64,000 bases of DNA from KBS50 sp042434095 (GTDB taxonomy: Bacteria > Actinomycetota > Actinomycetes > Mycobacteriales > Micromonosporaceae): the NCBI RefSeq assembly GCF_042434095.1, contig NZ_JBHLUE010000009.1:1-64000 (forward strand), read 5' to 3'. The notes below the pieces were generated by a model. It had not been told where the DNA came from. It saw nothing but the letters and a program-made list of their open reading frames with translations, and searched no databases. Both the position numbers and the translations under genes were made by a program. How positions within the stretch are numbered: the stretch's first letter is position 1; each line of letters opens with the position of its first letter. Below, piece after piece: positions 24,009 to 33,475 of this stretch.

Positions 24009-26681
24009 CTAGACGGCCGCCGGCTCGGTGCTGACCGGCTCGGCGAGAGCGCCGAGTTCCTTGACGATCCTCCTCCGGAGGCGGGTCAACCGGTACTGCT
24101 CGCTGAGCCGCAGGGCGGTCTGCAGCGACGACTCCGCCGCCGGACGTCGGTCGAGAACGGCCTGCACGGCTCCGGCGCCCCGCCACAGGTTCGCCTGCCC
24201 CTGCACCCAACCGGCGGCGGCGGCGTGCTTCGCGCCGGCCAGGTAGCTGTCGAGTGCTTCGCCGTACCGGCCCGTCGACCGCAGAGCGTCGGCCAGGAAC
24301 TGGTGCGCAGCGGCGAGCCCGAGGGCATCGCCCGTGGACTTGGCCGCGGTGTGGGCGGCGAGGGCCGCCGTCAGTGGCGGTGCTACGTCGTTGCGCAACT
24401 CGAAGTATCCGCGTACCTGATCGGCCAGGCGCCAGGCGGCGGCGGGAAAGCCGAGCGAGGCCGCCTCGGTGACGGCGCCCATGATGTGCCGCAACTCGGA
24501 GTCGAGCCAGGTCAGGGCCGCGTCGGCGCCGTCGAACGGTGCGATGACGGGCATGTCGGCGGCCAGCCGTACGGCATCCGGGAAGCTGAGGTATACCGCG
24601 ACGGACACCTGGGGGAGCAGCCAGCCGTAGAACCTCGACACCGCCGCGGTACGGGCTGCGGCGGTGTCGATCCGCGCGCTGAGCCGCAGGGCATAGCGAC
24701 GGCACAGCGGCTCGTACCGATAGCGTCCGCCCGGTAGGCAGTCCACGAGGCCGCCGTCATGGAGCACGGCAAGCTGCTCCGCAGCCGTGTGCCGTTGCAC
24801 GCCGAGGGTGGCCGCGGCGGCGTCCGGGCCGAACGTCGGCCCGGGGACGAGGGCGAGCATCCGGAATCCCAGCGCCGCCTCCGGGGGAAGGCGCAGCAGG
24901 TCGGGCAGCAGGTGCGCGGCGATCAGTTCCTCGTCGTCGCTGAGCGCGTCAAGGAGCACGTCGGGGTCGGCCAGCCGGGCCACGAGCGGCCCGATGGTCG
25001 CCGCGGTCCGGCCGGCGAGCCGTCCGGCCGTGGCCTTCAGGGCCAGCGGCAGGTGCCCACCGGCGGCGGTGAGGCGCGTGGCGGCGAAGGGGGACACCGC
25101 GGCCCAGGCCGGCCCGACGATGGTGGCCATCAGGCGGCGCGACTCCTCAGGTGCGAGCGGGCCGAGCGGCACGGCGGTGGCACCAGGCAGCTCGACCAGC
25201 CGTCGCCGGCTACTGATGACCACCGCGCTGCCGACCGCATCGGGCAGCAGCGACCGTACCTGTCCCGCCTCGCGTACGTTGTCGAACAGCGCAAGGAGGC
25301 GGCGATGCGCGACGAGCTGCCGGTATTGCGCCGCCCGCTGCGCCGGCGTACCCCGGGCATCGGCGCCGAGTGCCCGGACCGCGCCGGTGAGGGCCTCCTC
25401 GGCGGTGAGCGGCGCCCGGCCGGGCGGCCCGAGATCCAGATAGAGGACGCCGTCCGGGAAGTCTGCCCGGACGGTCACGGCGAGCTGCGTCAGCAGGGCG
25501 GACTTGCCGACCCCGATCGGACCGCTCAGGATCACGACCGCTGGCTGTCCCGCCGGCCGACCCAACAGTTGTACGGCGCGGGCAACCTCGCGCATCCTGC
25601 CGACGAAGCCATCCGGTGCCGCCGGTAGGGAGGCGGGCACGGTCGCCAGATGCCGCCACTCCTGTCGCAGGACCGTCCGTTGGGCGCCCATGATCTCCGG
25701 CCCGGGGTCGATGCCGAGTTCGTCGCCGAGCCGCTCCCGGATGCGTCGCAGCACATGGAGGGCGTCGGCCTGTCGGCCGGTCGCGGCCAGCGCGACCGCC
25801 AGCTGAGCGTGCAGCGGCTCATGCAGCGGATAACGGGCCGCCGGGCCGTCGAGGCGCCGCAGCACATCGTTCCACCGGCCCGCCGACGCGGCGACGTCGG
25901 CGTAGTGCAGCGTGGCGGCGATGCGGTCCTCGACGAGGGCGCGCACCACCGGCGCTCCCTGCAGTTCCGGCACGTCGGCCGCCGGTTCGCCGCGCCAGAG
26001 GTCCAACGCCTCCCCCAGCAGGGCGTCCGCCAGCCCACCGTTGGCGACCCGCCGGGCCCGTTCGGTCAGCGTCCGGAAGGCGGTCGCGTCGATGAGGTCC
26101 GCCGCCACGTTGAGCCGGTATCCCCCGGGCAGCAGCCGCACGATATTCTCGGCGTGGCGCCGCTGAAGGACGCGCCGGAGCTGGCTGACCGTGCCCTGCA
26201 GCAGGCTCACCGACGAGGCGGGCGGTTGCTCTCCCCAGAGCAGCTCGATCAGTTCGTGGGGGTCGACCGCCGAGTCGGGTGCCAGGGCGAGCCGGGCCAG
26301 GACCACCCGGTGCCGCCGGGCACCCGGGTCGATCGGCGCCGCGCCCCGGCTGACCAGCAGCGGCCCAAGGACGCTGACGGACAACGGCGCCGTGCCGCCC
26401 GGCGATTCCTCATTTCCGGGTTTCGCTGGCCGGGCCGATCCGTCGGCTCGCGCGGCCCGCTGCAGCGCGTCCGCCTCGTCGGGCGGCAGGTCGAGGGCGG
26501 CGGCGAGCGCACGGACCGACCGGACTCGTGGGTGCAGGCTACGGCGCTGCTCGAAGTCCCGGACGGCGGTCGGACCGAGCCCAGCGCTGACCGACAGCTC
26601 CCGCTGAGTGAGTGCGGCACGCATGCGGTGCCGCCGAAGGATCGCGGCGAAGTCGACATGCGACAGGACTGGCTCGGTCAA
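24009..26681 (-). CDS. XRE-SARP-NB-ARC-TPR transcriptional regulator
   Basis: An 890-residue multidomain activator of the AfsR/STAND kind. Residues 10-75 are an XRE helix-turn-helix (LTQRELSVSAGLGPTAVRDF). Residues 98-195 are an OmpR-like winged helix (VVLARLALAPDSAVDPHELI). Residues 197-343 form the BTAD domain (LHAQLAVALAATGRQADALH). The NB-ARC ATPase starts near 355 with P-loop GPIGVGKS at 387-394, and a TPR-like helical region ends the protein. An N-terminal XRE domain joined to SARP is an unusual extra DNA-binding module. It probably controls the downstream SDR-P450 genes or the divergent partner. Confidence 0.9.
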   Translation of the reverse strand: MTEPVLSHVDFAAILRRHRMRAALTQRELSVSAGLGPTAVRDFEQRRSLHPRVRSVRALAAALDLPPDEADALQRAARADGSARPAKPGNEESPGGTAPLSVSVLGPLLVSRGAAPIDPGARRHRVVLARLALAPDSAVDPHELIELLWGEQPPASSVSLLQGTVSQLRRVLQRRHAENIVRLLPGGYRLNVAADLIDATAFRTLTERARRVANGGLADALLGEALDLWRGEPAADVPELQGAPVVRALVEDRIAATLHYADVAASAGRWNDVLRRLDGPAARYPLHEPLHAQLAVALAATGRQADALHVLRRIRERLGDELGIDPGPEIMGAQRTVLRQEWRHLATVPASLPAAPDGFVGRMREVARAVQLLGRPAGQPAVVILSGPIGVGKSALLTQLAVTVRADFPDGVLYLDLGPPGRAPLTAEEALTGAVRALGADARGTPAQRAAQYRQLVAHRRLLALFDNVREAGQVRSLLPDAVGSAVVISSRRRLVELPGATAVPLGPLAPEESRRLMATIVGPAWAAVSPFAATRLTAAGGHLPLALKATAGRLAGRTAATIGPLVARLADPDVLLDALSDDEELIAAHLLPDLLRLPPEAALGFRMLALVPGPTFGPDAAAATLGVQRHTAAEQLAVLHDGGLVDCLPGGRYRYEPLCRRYALRLSARIDTAAARTAAVSRFYGWLLPQVSVAVYLSFPDAVRLAADMPVIAPFDGADAALTWLDSELRHIMGAVTEAASLGFPAAAWRLADQVRGYFELRNDVAPPLTAALAAHTAAKSTGDALGLAAAHQFLADALRSTGRYGEALDSYLAGAKHAAAAGWVQGQANLWRGAGAVQAVLDRRPAAESSLQTALRLSEQYRLTRLRRRIVKELGALAEPVSTEPAAV

Positions 26682-26992
26682 GTGTTCCCCTCACCTGACT
26701 GCGCTGTGGAATGCGCGGCGGTTTGCCTCGGTCCTCACCGGTTATCGATTCCTGCGTGACTGTAGTTGACCGCGGACGATTTATCAGCAGTGCGGCGCGG
26801 GTAGAGCTGTGTAGCTGGACCGCCGGCGATTCGAGCCGGCTGTGGACGGTGCCCACGCCGCGCATATTGAGCCGCTGCCCGGCAGAATTACCACGCGTCG
26901 GACCCGTTGACAAGGACGCTGACCGGCCATTGTGCCGGCCATTGTGACTATCCGGTTTGATGCCGCTGGCCCGTACCGCCCAAGGAGATCCG
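26682..26992. other. 311-bp control region between divergent STAND regulators
   Basis: No gene is seen. The region is lower in G+C than its flanks. TTGACA at 26907-26912 points toward the plus-strand regulator, and a tandem 12-bp repeat CCGGCCATTGTG (about 26923-26946) lies after it. AAGGAG at 26982-26987 is the ribosome site for 26993. A further TTGACC-like element near 26766 may serve either direction. It is the obvious binding target for the two XRE domains. Confidence 0.55.
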
Positions 26993-29533
26993 ATGACCGA
27001 CGACGGCCTCGCATCGCTCCTGCGGCAGCATCGCCGCCGGCTCGGTCTCACCCAGGAGGCCCTCGCCGAGCGCGCCGGGGTGAGCGCCCGCTCGATCCGC
27101 GACATCGAGCGCGGCGGACGGGTGCCGCGCCGGCACACCGTCGGGCTGCTGGCCGCGGCGCTGGAGCTGGCCGACGAGCACCGGACGACGTTCGTGGCCG
27201 CGACCGAAGCCATCGCGCGGCGGCGGACGGCCCCGCTCAATCCCCTGCGGGCCTCCACCGGTCCGGCCACGGCCGGACCAGTGCCGCGGCAGCTGCCGAT
27301 GGATGTGAGCGACTTCGTCGGCCGCGACGAGGTGCTCCGCGAGATTCTCCGGGCTCTGCGGCCGGACGAACCGTCCCCGCGCCTGGTGGTCATCTCGGGA
27401 CCGGCGGGCATCGGCAAGTCCGCGCTCGCCGTCCAGACGGCGCACCGGTTGGCATCGTCCTATCCGGATGGTCAGCTGTACGTGTCGCTGCACGGGACCA
27501 CGGGCCAGCCGCTCGACCCGAGCGACGCGCTGGCGCACCTGTTGCGCTCGCTGGGTCGGCCCGACGGCGCCATTCCGGGCGACGCTGGCGCGCGGGCGGC
27601 GCTGATGCGGGAACTCGTCGTCGACCGGCGGTTGCTCCTCGTGCTCGACGACGCGGCCGGTCACGAACAGGTGGCCCCCCTGCTTCCGGCCGGGTCGAGC
27701 GCCGTCCTGGTCACCGGCCGCCCGCCGCTCACCGGGCTGCCGGGCAGCACGGCGGTCGACCTCATGCCGATGGGCGACGCGGCGGCGCTGGAGTTGTTCA
27801 CCCGGATCGCCGGGCGATCCCGCGTCGAGGCCGATCCCGGCAGCGTCGCCGAGGTCGTGCGGGCATGCGGCGGTCTGCCGCTGGCGGTTCGCATCGCCGC
27901 CGCGCGGTTCGCCGCACATCCGCAGTGGACGGCGCGGCTGCTGGCTGACCGGCTCGGCGACGAACGGCGCCGGCTGGCGGAGCTGCGCCACGGAGACCTT
28001 GCGGTGCGGACCAGCCTGCAGCTGGGCTACCAGGCCCTCAGCGCACCGGCCGCTCGATCGATGGCCCTGCTCGGAAGCCTGCCGGTCGCCACGTTTCCGG
28101 AGTGGGCGGCTGCCGCGCTGCTCGACGTGCCGGCGGCCACCGGCGCCGGCATGCTGCGTGAGCTGCTCGACGCCCGACTCCTCGACGAGGTCGGCGTCGA
28201 TCCGGCGGGGCAGCTGCGGTACCGGTTCCACGATCTGACCCGGCTCTTTGCGCGAGAATGCCAGGACGCCCACGATGCCGACGGCGAATCTCGGGCGGCG
28301 GTCATCATGCGTGCTGCCACGATCTGGCTCGGGATCGCCCGCCAGGTGCGGGAAGCGCTGCAGGGCCAGCGGCTGTACCTCGACGATCCCCGCATAGCGG
28401 CGGCATTGGGCGACGATCGGGTCGTTCATGCAGCCCGGCAGCGGCCGGTCGACTGGTTCGAGGCCGAACGGGAGACCCTCGGCAGCCTCGTGCTCGCGTG
28501 CGCCGACGCCGGTGGTCACGGGATCGCCGGCGCGCTTACCGGAACCATGGCGGACTTCTGCGAGCTACGCGGCCACTACACCGACTGGCATCGAATGAGC
28601 AGCGCGGTGCTGGCGGCCTGCCGCCGCAGCGGTGACGGACCGGGTGAGATCGCCATGCTGCGCTCCCTCGGCTTCGCCCAGCTCGAGCTGGATGACCTCG
28701 ACGGCGCGCTCGAGCAGCTGCGGGCAGCTCGGACCCTTGCCCGCCAACTCGGCGCGTACCCGTCGGCCGCGATGGCCGCCAAGGAGATCGGGTACGTGCT
28801 GGGGCTGGTCGGCCGGCTTGACGAGGCGGAGGGGATGCTGCGCGCGGCCGAGGAGGAACTGGACCGGATCGGTCGCCAGGACACTCGGGCACTGGCCCTG
28901 ACGAACCTGAGCTTCGTGCTGCGTCAGCGCGGCGAGCTGGATGAGTCCGTGGAGATCGCCCGAGTGGCGCAGGCGCTCGGCGAGGCGCAGCGCAGCCGGT
29001 TCGTCCAGGCATACGCGGGGCGCGGGCTCGCCGGGGCGCTGTTGGCCGCCGGTCGAGGGGACGAGGCGGCCGGTGCGGCGCAGCGGGCGGCGGAACTCTA
29101 CCGCGAGATCGGCGACCCGATCGGCGAAGGGCAGAGCCTGCGGGCGCTCGGCGAGGCGTTCGCGCGTGATCCCGCTCGGCAGGTCGAGGCGGAGCGCCTG
29201 TTGCGGAATGCGGCGGACCTCTTCCGAGAGCATCCCTACCCGTGGGGGCTGGCGCTGACCGAGTTGAGCCTCGGTGAACTGCTGGCCCGGTCTGACGCGC
29301 CCGAGGCCGCGGACGTGCTGCGCTCGTCGCTGCGGTTCTGGGCCGCCGAGGCGGTCCCCGCACTGCAGGCGCGGGCGCTCGTCGCGCTGGCCGGCGCCGA
29401 GGAACGGCGGGGCCGCGACGCCCGGGGGCTGTGGGAGCAGGCGCTGGGTCACTATTCGACGATCGGCTCGCCCGCCGCCGCGGCCCTGGCGGACCGGCTC
29501 AGCAGAGCGGGCCGAGTGGGCCTCGACGACTGA
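26993..29533 (+). CDS. XRE-NB-ARC-TPR (STAND) transcriptional regulator
   Basis: An 846-residue regulator. Residues 5-70 form an XRE helix-turn-helix (LGLTQEALAERAGVSARSIR). An NB-ARC NTPase follows, with P-loop GPAGIGKS at 136-143 and Walker B near RRLLLVLDDAAGHE. TPR-like helical repeats run from about residue 500 to the end. It lacks the SARP/BTAD part of its divergent neighbour but is otherwise the same plan. ATG at 26993 is preferred to 26957 because AAGGAG lies 5 nt upstream. It probably senses a small molecule or protein through the TPR region. Confidence 0.9.
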   Translation: MTDDGLASLLRQHRRRLGLTQEALAERAGVSARSIRDIERGGRVPRRHTVGLLAAALELADEHRTTFVAATEAIARRRTAPLNPLRASTGPATAGPVPRQLPMDVSDFVGRDEVLREILRALRPDEPSPRLVVISGPAGIGKSALAVQTAHRLASSYPDGQLYVSLHGTTGQPLDPSDALAHLLRSLGRPDGAIPGDAGARAALMRELVVDRRLLLVLDDAAGHEQVAPLLPAGSSAVLVTGRPPLTGLPGSTAVDLMPMGDAAALELFTRIAGRSRVEADPGSVAEVVRACGGLPLAVRIAAARFAAHPQWTARLLADRLGDERRRLAELRHGDLAVRTSLQLGYQALSAPAARSMALLGSLPVATFPEWAAAALLDVPAATGAGMLRELLDARLLDEVGVDPAGQLRYRFHDLTRLFARECQDAHDADGESRAAVIMRAATIWLGIARQVREALQGQRLYLDDPRIAAALGDDRVVHAARQRPVDWFEAERETLGSLVLACADAGGHGIAGALTGTMADFCELRGHYTDWHRMSSAVLAACRRSGDGPGEIAMLRSLGFAQLELDDLDGALEQLRAARTLARQLGAYPSAAMAAKEIGYVLGLVGRLDEAEGMLRAAEEELDRIGRQDTRALALTNLSFVLRQRGELDESVEIARVAQALGEAQRSRFVQAYAGRGLAGALLAAGRGDEAAGAAQRAAELYREIGDPIGEGQSLRALGEAFARDPARQVEAERLLRNAADLFREHPYPWGLALTELSLGELLARSDAPEAADVLRSSLRFWAAEAVPALQARALVALAGAEERRGRDARGLWEQALGHYSTIGSPAAAALADRLSRAGRVGLDD

Positions 29534-29703
29534 TCCAGCGGTCGGATCAGGACGGATTCGGTACGGGCCGCGCCGATCCATTTACGGACCAGTACGGCCG
29601 GTCAGGCTCCCCGTACCAGCACCACAGGACCACGGGGGAATCGTGCGCCGCCATCCCGGCCGGCGTGCGGGGCCGCCTCCAGACCGGACGGTGGTTAACG
29701 ACC

Positions 29704-31440
29704 ATGCTCAGACTGTCACGGCGCTCGGCGCTTTACCTGTTCGCTTCCGCGGCCGCCGGATCGGCGGTCGGCCTCGCGATGGACTCCCCGGCCTCGGCGC
29801 AGGCGGCGGAGCCCTCGACCGATCTGGCCCTGGCGGGGCTCCCGCTGGGCATCGACTATTCGTTCGGCCGGCCACGTCCCAGCGCGATCGCGGCCGCGGG
29901 CTACGGGTTCGTCTGCCGCTATCTCAGCAACACCGCCGCCAAGAATCTCACCCGGTCGGAGGCCGACGCCCTGCGGGCGGCCGGCCTGGACATCGTCGCC
30001 AACTGGGAGGCCAGCGCCAGTGAGGCGCTGGACGGCTACTCGGCCGGCGCGGCCAGCGCCGCCGAGGCGAATCGGCAGGCACTGGCCTGTGGGATGCCGT
30101 CGACGCGGCCGATCTACTTCAGCGTCGACTTCGACGCAACCTCCGGGCAGCAGAGCACGATCAATGCCTACTTCGACGGCGTCGCCTCCGTTCTCGGCCG
30201 GGACCGGACCGGCGCGTACGGGGGCTACTACGTGCTCGGCAGGTTGTTCGATGCCGGGAAGATCACCTGGGGCTGGCAGACATTCGCCTGGTCCGGCGGT
30301 AACTGGGACTCCCGTGCCCAGCTTCGTCAGGTGGTCAATGGGATCACGGTGGACGGCTACGACTGCGACAAGGATGAGGCGCACGCGACCGACTACGGAC
30401 AGTGGGGTGCGCAGGCGCCGGACAACACCAACCCGTTGGGGCTGCCGGGTGGGCGGTCCTACGGCGCCGAAAGTCAGCATCACGTGTACGCGTGGGCGAA
30501 CGACAACGGGCTCCTGCACTACTGGTACAACGACGTCAACCCCGGGTGGTACTCGGTGGCACTGCAGGGGAAGATCGCGGGCCAGCCGGTCGGTTACTAC
30601 GCCAACCACATCAACCACGTGTTCGCGCGGGACGCGAACGGCCACCTGTGGCACTGGTGGTACAACATGTTGAATCCGGGTTGGAAGTACGCCGACCTCA
30701 CCGGAGCGGCCGGCGGCGGACCGATCGCCGACGTGCCCACCGCCTACTACGACGGCGACATCCACCACGTGTTCGCCCGCGGAACCGACGGTGGGCTCCG
30801 ACACTGGTGGTACAACGACACCAATCCGGGTTGGTACCAGGCGACGCTCACCGGCACCATCACGGACAACCCGACCGCGTACTTCGTCGACGGCACCCAC
30901 CACGTCTACGCCCGGGACCCCAACGCCGGGTTGTGGCACTGGTGGTACTCCAACGCCAGCCCGGGCTGGCAGCGTGACTTCGTCACCGGGCTGTCCGGCG
31001 GCACGCTGGCCGGCAGCCCGTCCGCGTACGCGGCGAACGGCATCCATCACGTGTTCGCGCGGGATCCGAGCGGCCGGCTGCGGTCCTGGTGGTACAACAT
31101 GGGCAACCCGGGTTGGCAGACGAGCGACATCGGTGCCGCGACCGGCGGCTCGACGATGACCGACAGCCCGGTCGCCTACTACGCGGCCGGCGGCCACCAC
31201 GCGTACGCGCGCGGGAGCAACGGCAACCTGACGCACTGGTGGTACACCGACGCCGCTCCCGGATGGCATCGACAGGACCTGGGCGCCGGGATCACCGGTA
31301 CGCCGACGGCCTATCTGATGAACAACATCCACCACGTGTACGCGCGCGGGGCGGGCACCGACGCGCAACTGCATCACTGGTGGTACAACAACGACAACCC
31401 CGGCTGGAAGACGGCAGTCCTCGGCGGCAGCATCCATTAG
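29704..31440 (+). CDS. Tat-exported DUF1906 protein with seven-repeat lectin-like propeller
   Basis: A 578-residue secreted protein. The N-terminus has a twin-arginine signal (LSRRSALYLF) ending near ASAQA. Residues about 46-240 are a DUF1906/Rv2525c-like glycoside-hydrolase-fold domain beginning LPLGIDYSFGRPRPSAIAAA. From about 258 there are seven repeats of 50-55 residues with core HHVYARD..GxLxHWWYNxxNPGW, matching PLL/DUF346 beta-propeller lectins. Seven repeats would close one propeller. It probably binds cell-wall or foreign glycans. ATG at 29704 is chosen for the signal peptide; its ribosome site is weak. Confidence 0.85.
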   Translation: MLRLSRRSALYLFASAAAGSAVGLAMDSPASAQAAEPSTDLALAGLPLGIDYSFGRPRPSAIAAAGYGFVCRYLSNTAAKNLTRSEADALRAAGLDIVANWEASASEALDGYSAGAASAAEANRQALACGMPSTRPIYFSVDFDATSGQQSTINAYFDGVASVLGRDRTGAYGGYYVLGRLFDAGKITWGWQTFAWSGGNWDSRAQLRQVVNGITVDGYDCDKDEAHATDYGQWGAQAPDNTNPLGLPGGRSYGAESQHHVYAWANDNGLLHYWYNDVNPGWYSVALQGKIAGQPVGYYANHINHVFARDANGHLWHWWYNMLNPGWKYADLTGAAGGGPIADVPTAYYDGDIHHVFARGTDGGLRHWWYNDTNPGWYQATLTGTITDNPTAYFVDGTHHVYARDPNAGLWHWWYSNASPGWQRDFVTGLSGGTLAGSPSAYAANGIHHVFARDPSGRLRSWWYNMGNPGWQTSDIGAATGGSTMTDSPVAYYAAGGHHAYARGSNGNLTHWWYTDAAPGWHRQDLGAGITGTPTAYLMNNIHHVYARGAGTDAQLHHWWYNNDNPGWKTAVLGGSIH

Positions 31441-31463
31441 TCGGCACGCGGCGCAGACAGAGT

Positions 31464-31494
31464 TGGCCGAGGCCCCCCGCCGGAGCCTCGGCCA
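31464..31494. terminator. Convergent terminator hairpin
   Basis: TGGCCGAGGC at 31464-31473 pairs with GCCTCGGCCA at 31485-31494 over an 11-nt loop. It sits between the stop of the DUF1906 gene and the convergent phosphoesterase gene. Confidence 0.75.
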
Positions 31495-31552
31495 GCTCGA
31501 CATCATCCGTCCCGCACAACCTCCTCCGCCGCCGGCGGCGCGGTTCAGCCGG

Positions 31553-32401
31553 TCACTGCCACACGTCGAGGATCGGGGACAGGCTCGCGGCGTTGTTGAT
31601 GCCGGGCAGCCCGTACGCGGCCTCGATGGTGCGCAGCACGGTGTAGTGGGTGATCCGCTCGCCGTAGGAGCCGGTGCGGACGTGGGCCCCGACGAAGGCC
31701 GTGAAGATGTGGTTGCCGGACAGGCTGTTGTCCTCGTCGAACGTGACGATCAGCAGGCTGTTGTGCGTCTTGGCCCACTGGGCGTACGCGTCCAGGTTGG
31801 CGCGCGCCCAGGTGTCCCCGGTGGACACCGAGCAGTCGTGCATGTCGTGGCACATGTCCGGGGTGATGAACGCGACCGCGGGCAGCGTGGTGTAGTCGGC
31901 CGGGAAGGCCGCGTACGTCCGGTTGCTCGACGCCGGCACGTTGGTGAAGTCCACCCAGGCGTTGTGCTTGCGCTGGTAGTTGCCGCTGGAGCAGCCGGTG
32001 TAGCCGTCCGACGGCATCCCCTCGGAGTAGCCGGTGAAGGTTCGACCGGCGCCGATCAGCTGGCTGCCGAGGTTGGTGCCGGAGAAGGTCTTGGGACAGG
32101 AGTCCGAGGTCACGCCCTGGGTGGAACCGGAGAACAACGCGATGTAGTTGGGCTGGCTCGGGTGGGTCACCGCGTAGGAGGCGGTGAACTTCGCGCCCTG
32201 GCCGGCGAGGGAGTTGAGGTAGGGGGCGCTGGACGAGCCGTTGATCTGGCCGTAGGAGTGGTTCTCGAACATCACCAGCACGATGTGGTCGAAGGCCGGC
32301 ACCGCGGTGGCGGCCCCGGCGGGGGCGGTGGTCGTGGCCGTGGCGGCGGTCGCGGTGAGCAGCGCCGCCAGCAGAGCCGTGCGTCCGCGTCGAGGTGACA
32401 T
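31553..32401 (-). CDS. Secreted phosphoesterase / acid phosphatase family
   Basis: A 282-residue exported protein of the PF04185 phosphoesterase family. The signal peptide is about 31 residues, with an Ala/Thr-rich core ending APAGAATA. The mature part opens with FDHIVLVMFENHSYGQI, the hallmark metal-binding Glu-Asn motif, and includes SYAVTHPSQPNYIALFSGST and LLIVTFDEDNSLSGNHIFT. ATG at 32401 follows GGGGAGG. The minus-strand hexamer TAAAAT at 32552-32557 may be its -10, giving a 145-nt leader. It is shorter than, and unlike, the propeller-linked homologue at 15496. Confidence 0.9.
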   Translation of the reverse strand: MSPRRGRTALLAALLTATAATATTTAPAGAATAVPAFDHIVLVMFENHSYGQINGSSSAPYLNSLAGQGAKFTASYAVTHPSQPNYIALFSGSTQGVTSDSCPKTFSGTNLGSQLIGAGRTFTGYSEGMPSDGYTGCSSGNYQRKHNAWVDFTNVPASSNRTYAAFPADYTTLPAVAFITPDMCHDMHDCSVSTGDTWARANLDAYAQWAKTHNSLLIVTFDEDNSLSGNHIFTAFVGAHVRTGSYGERITHYTVLRTIEAAYGLPGINNAASLSPILDVWQ

Positions 32402-32551
32402 GCTGTGCCTCCCCTTGTCGTGGGCGTCCGGGGGTTCCCGGTCGACGACCGGCGGCTGCCGGTCGTCGGGATCCTCCGGCGACCGGTCGACACCGCCGTG
32501 CACCGGTGCCGACGCGCGGCTGTGCGGCGCGTGAACAAGCGATGCTCGTCT

Positions 32552-32557
32552 ATTTTA
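32552..32557 (-). promoter_or_regulatory. Probable -10 of the secreted phosphoesterase gene
   Basis: The minus-strand hexamer TAAAAT lies in a short A+T-rich patch of otherwise G+C-rich sequence upstream of the phosphoesterase. No convincing -35 is seen. Confidence 0.4.
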
Positions 32558-32591
32558 GAGCCCCGTCGGGTCGATTCGCCGGAGATCCGTT

Positions 32592-33338
32592 TCAGCGGCG
32601 CATCAGGGCGAAGACGCCCCAGCCCAGATAGCGGCGCCGGTAGCGGACGTGCCGCAGCGGGGCGTCCCGCAACTCCGCCCGGAACTGCTCGGCCAGCTCG
32701 TCGTCCGGGTTGGCGTCCAGCCAGGTGCGGACGCTGAGCCACTGCGCCGCGGCGTACCGGTCCCAGCTGTCGCCGTCGGCCAGCACCATCTCGACCAGAT
32801 CCCAGCCGAGCTGGCCGAACAGCTCGATCAGCCCGGGCAGGTCGCGGAAGCTCTCCGCGGCGATGGCGTCGCAGGCCTCGACGGTGGCGTGGTCCGGCGG
32901 GTCCAGCAGCCAGTACGGCTCGCCGACCAGCAGCATGCCGCCGGGGCGCAGGCTGCGGCTCAGCAGGTCGATGGTGCCGGGCACGCCGCCGCCGATCCAG
33001 GTGGCGCCGACGCAGGCGGCCACATCGACCGGCTCGTCGGACACGTGGCCGGCGGCGTCGCCGTGGGTGAACCGTACCCGGTCGGCCACGCCAAGCTCGG
33101 CGGCGCGGGACCGGGCGGCGGCGAGGAAGACGGTGCTGATGTCCACGCCTGTCCCGGCGACGCCGTGGTCCCGGCTCCAGGTGCAGAGCAGCTCGCCGCT
33201 GCCGCAGGCCAGGTCGAGCAGGGTCATTCCGGGCCGCAGCCGGATGGCCCGCCCGAGGGTGGCCAGCTTGACGTCGTCGATGGGGTTGTGGATGCGGTGA
33301 TCACGTTCGCGGATGGTGAAGGTGCGGGGCAGGTCCAC
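32592..33338 (-). CDS. SAM-dependent methyltransferase
   Basis: A 248-residue class I methyltransferase. Motif I is LLDLACGSGELLCTWS, then GTGVDISTVFLAAARSRA, then VDVAACVGATWIGGG and RPGGMLLVGEPYW. The start GTG at 33338 cannot be extended because an in-frame TGA lies just upstream. AGGA lies about 10 nt upstream. A stronger ribosome site further up (GGAGG at 33410-33414) opens a short overlapping frame instead. The substrate is unknown. Confidence 0.88.
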   Translation of the reverse strand: MDLPRTFTIRERDHRIHNPIDDVKLATLGRAIRLRPGMTLLDLACGSGELLCTWSRDHGVAGTGVDISTVFLAAARSRAAELGVADRVRFTHGDAAGHVSDEPVDVAACVGATWIGGGVPGTIDLLSRSLRPGGMLLVGEPYWLLDPPDHATVEACDAIAAESFRDLPGLIELFGQLGWDLVEMVLADGDSWDRYAAAQWLSVRTWLDANPDDELAEQFRAELRDAPLRHVRYRRRYLGWGVFALMRR

Positions 33339-33402
33339 GTCGGAAGTTCCTCACGTCGGGGGTCGGGATGGGGCGGTCGACTGACGCGGGTACGACGGGC
33401 AC
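33301..33402 (-). other. Possible upstream ORF with a consensus ribosome site
   Basis: GGAGG (33410-33414, minus strand) precedes GTG at 33402 by 7 nt. That frame encodes 33 residues beginning VPVVPASVDRPIPTPDV, and it ends inside the methyltransferase gene in another frame. It could be a regulatory upstream ORF or a chance match. TAGCGT at 33434-33439 may be the -10. Confidence 0.25.
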
Positions 33403-33475
33403 AAAATCACCTCCGGCGAGAACGTGGAGGCCCACGCTAGCGCCCCGGGCGCCGGCGATCGAGCCGATTTCCGCG

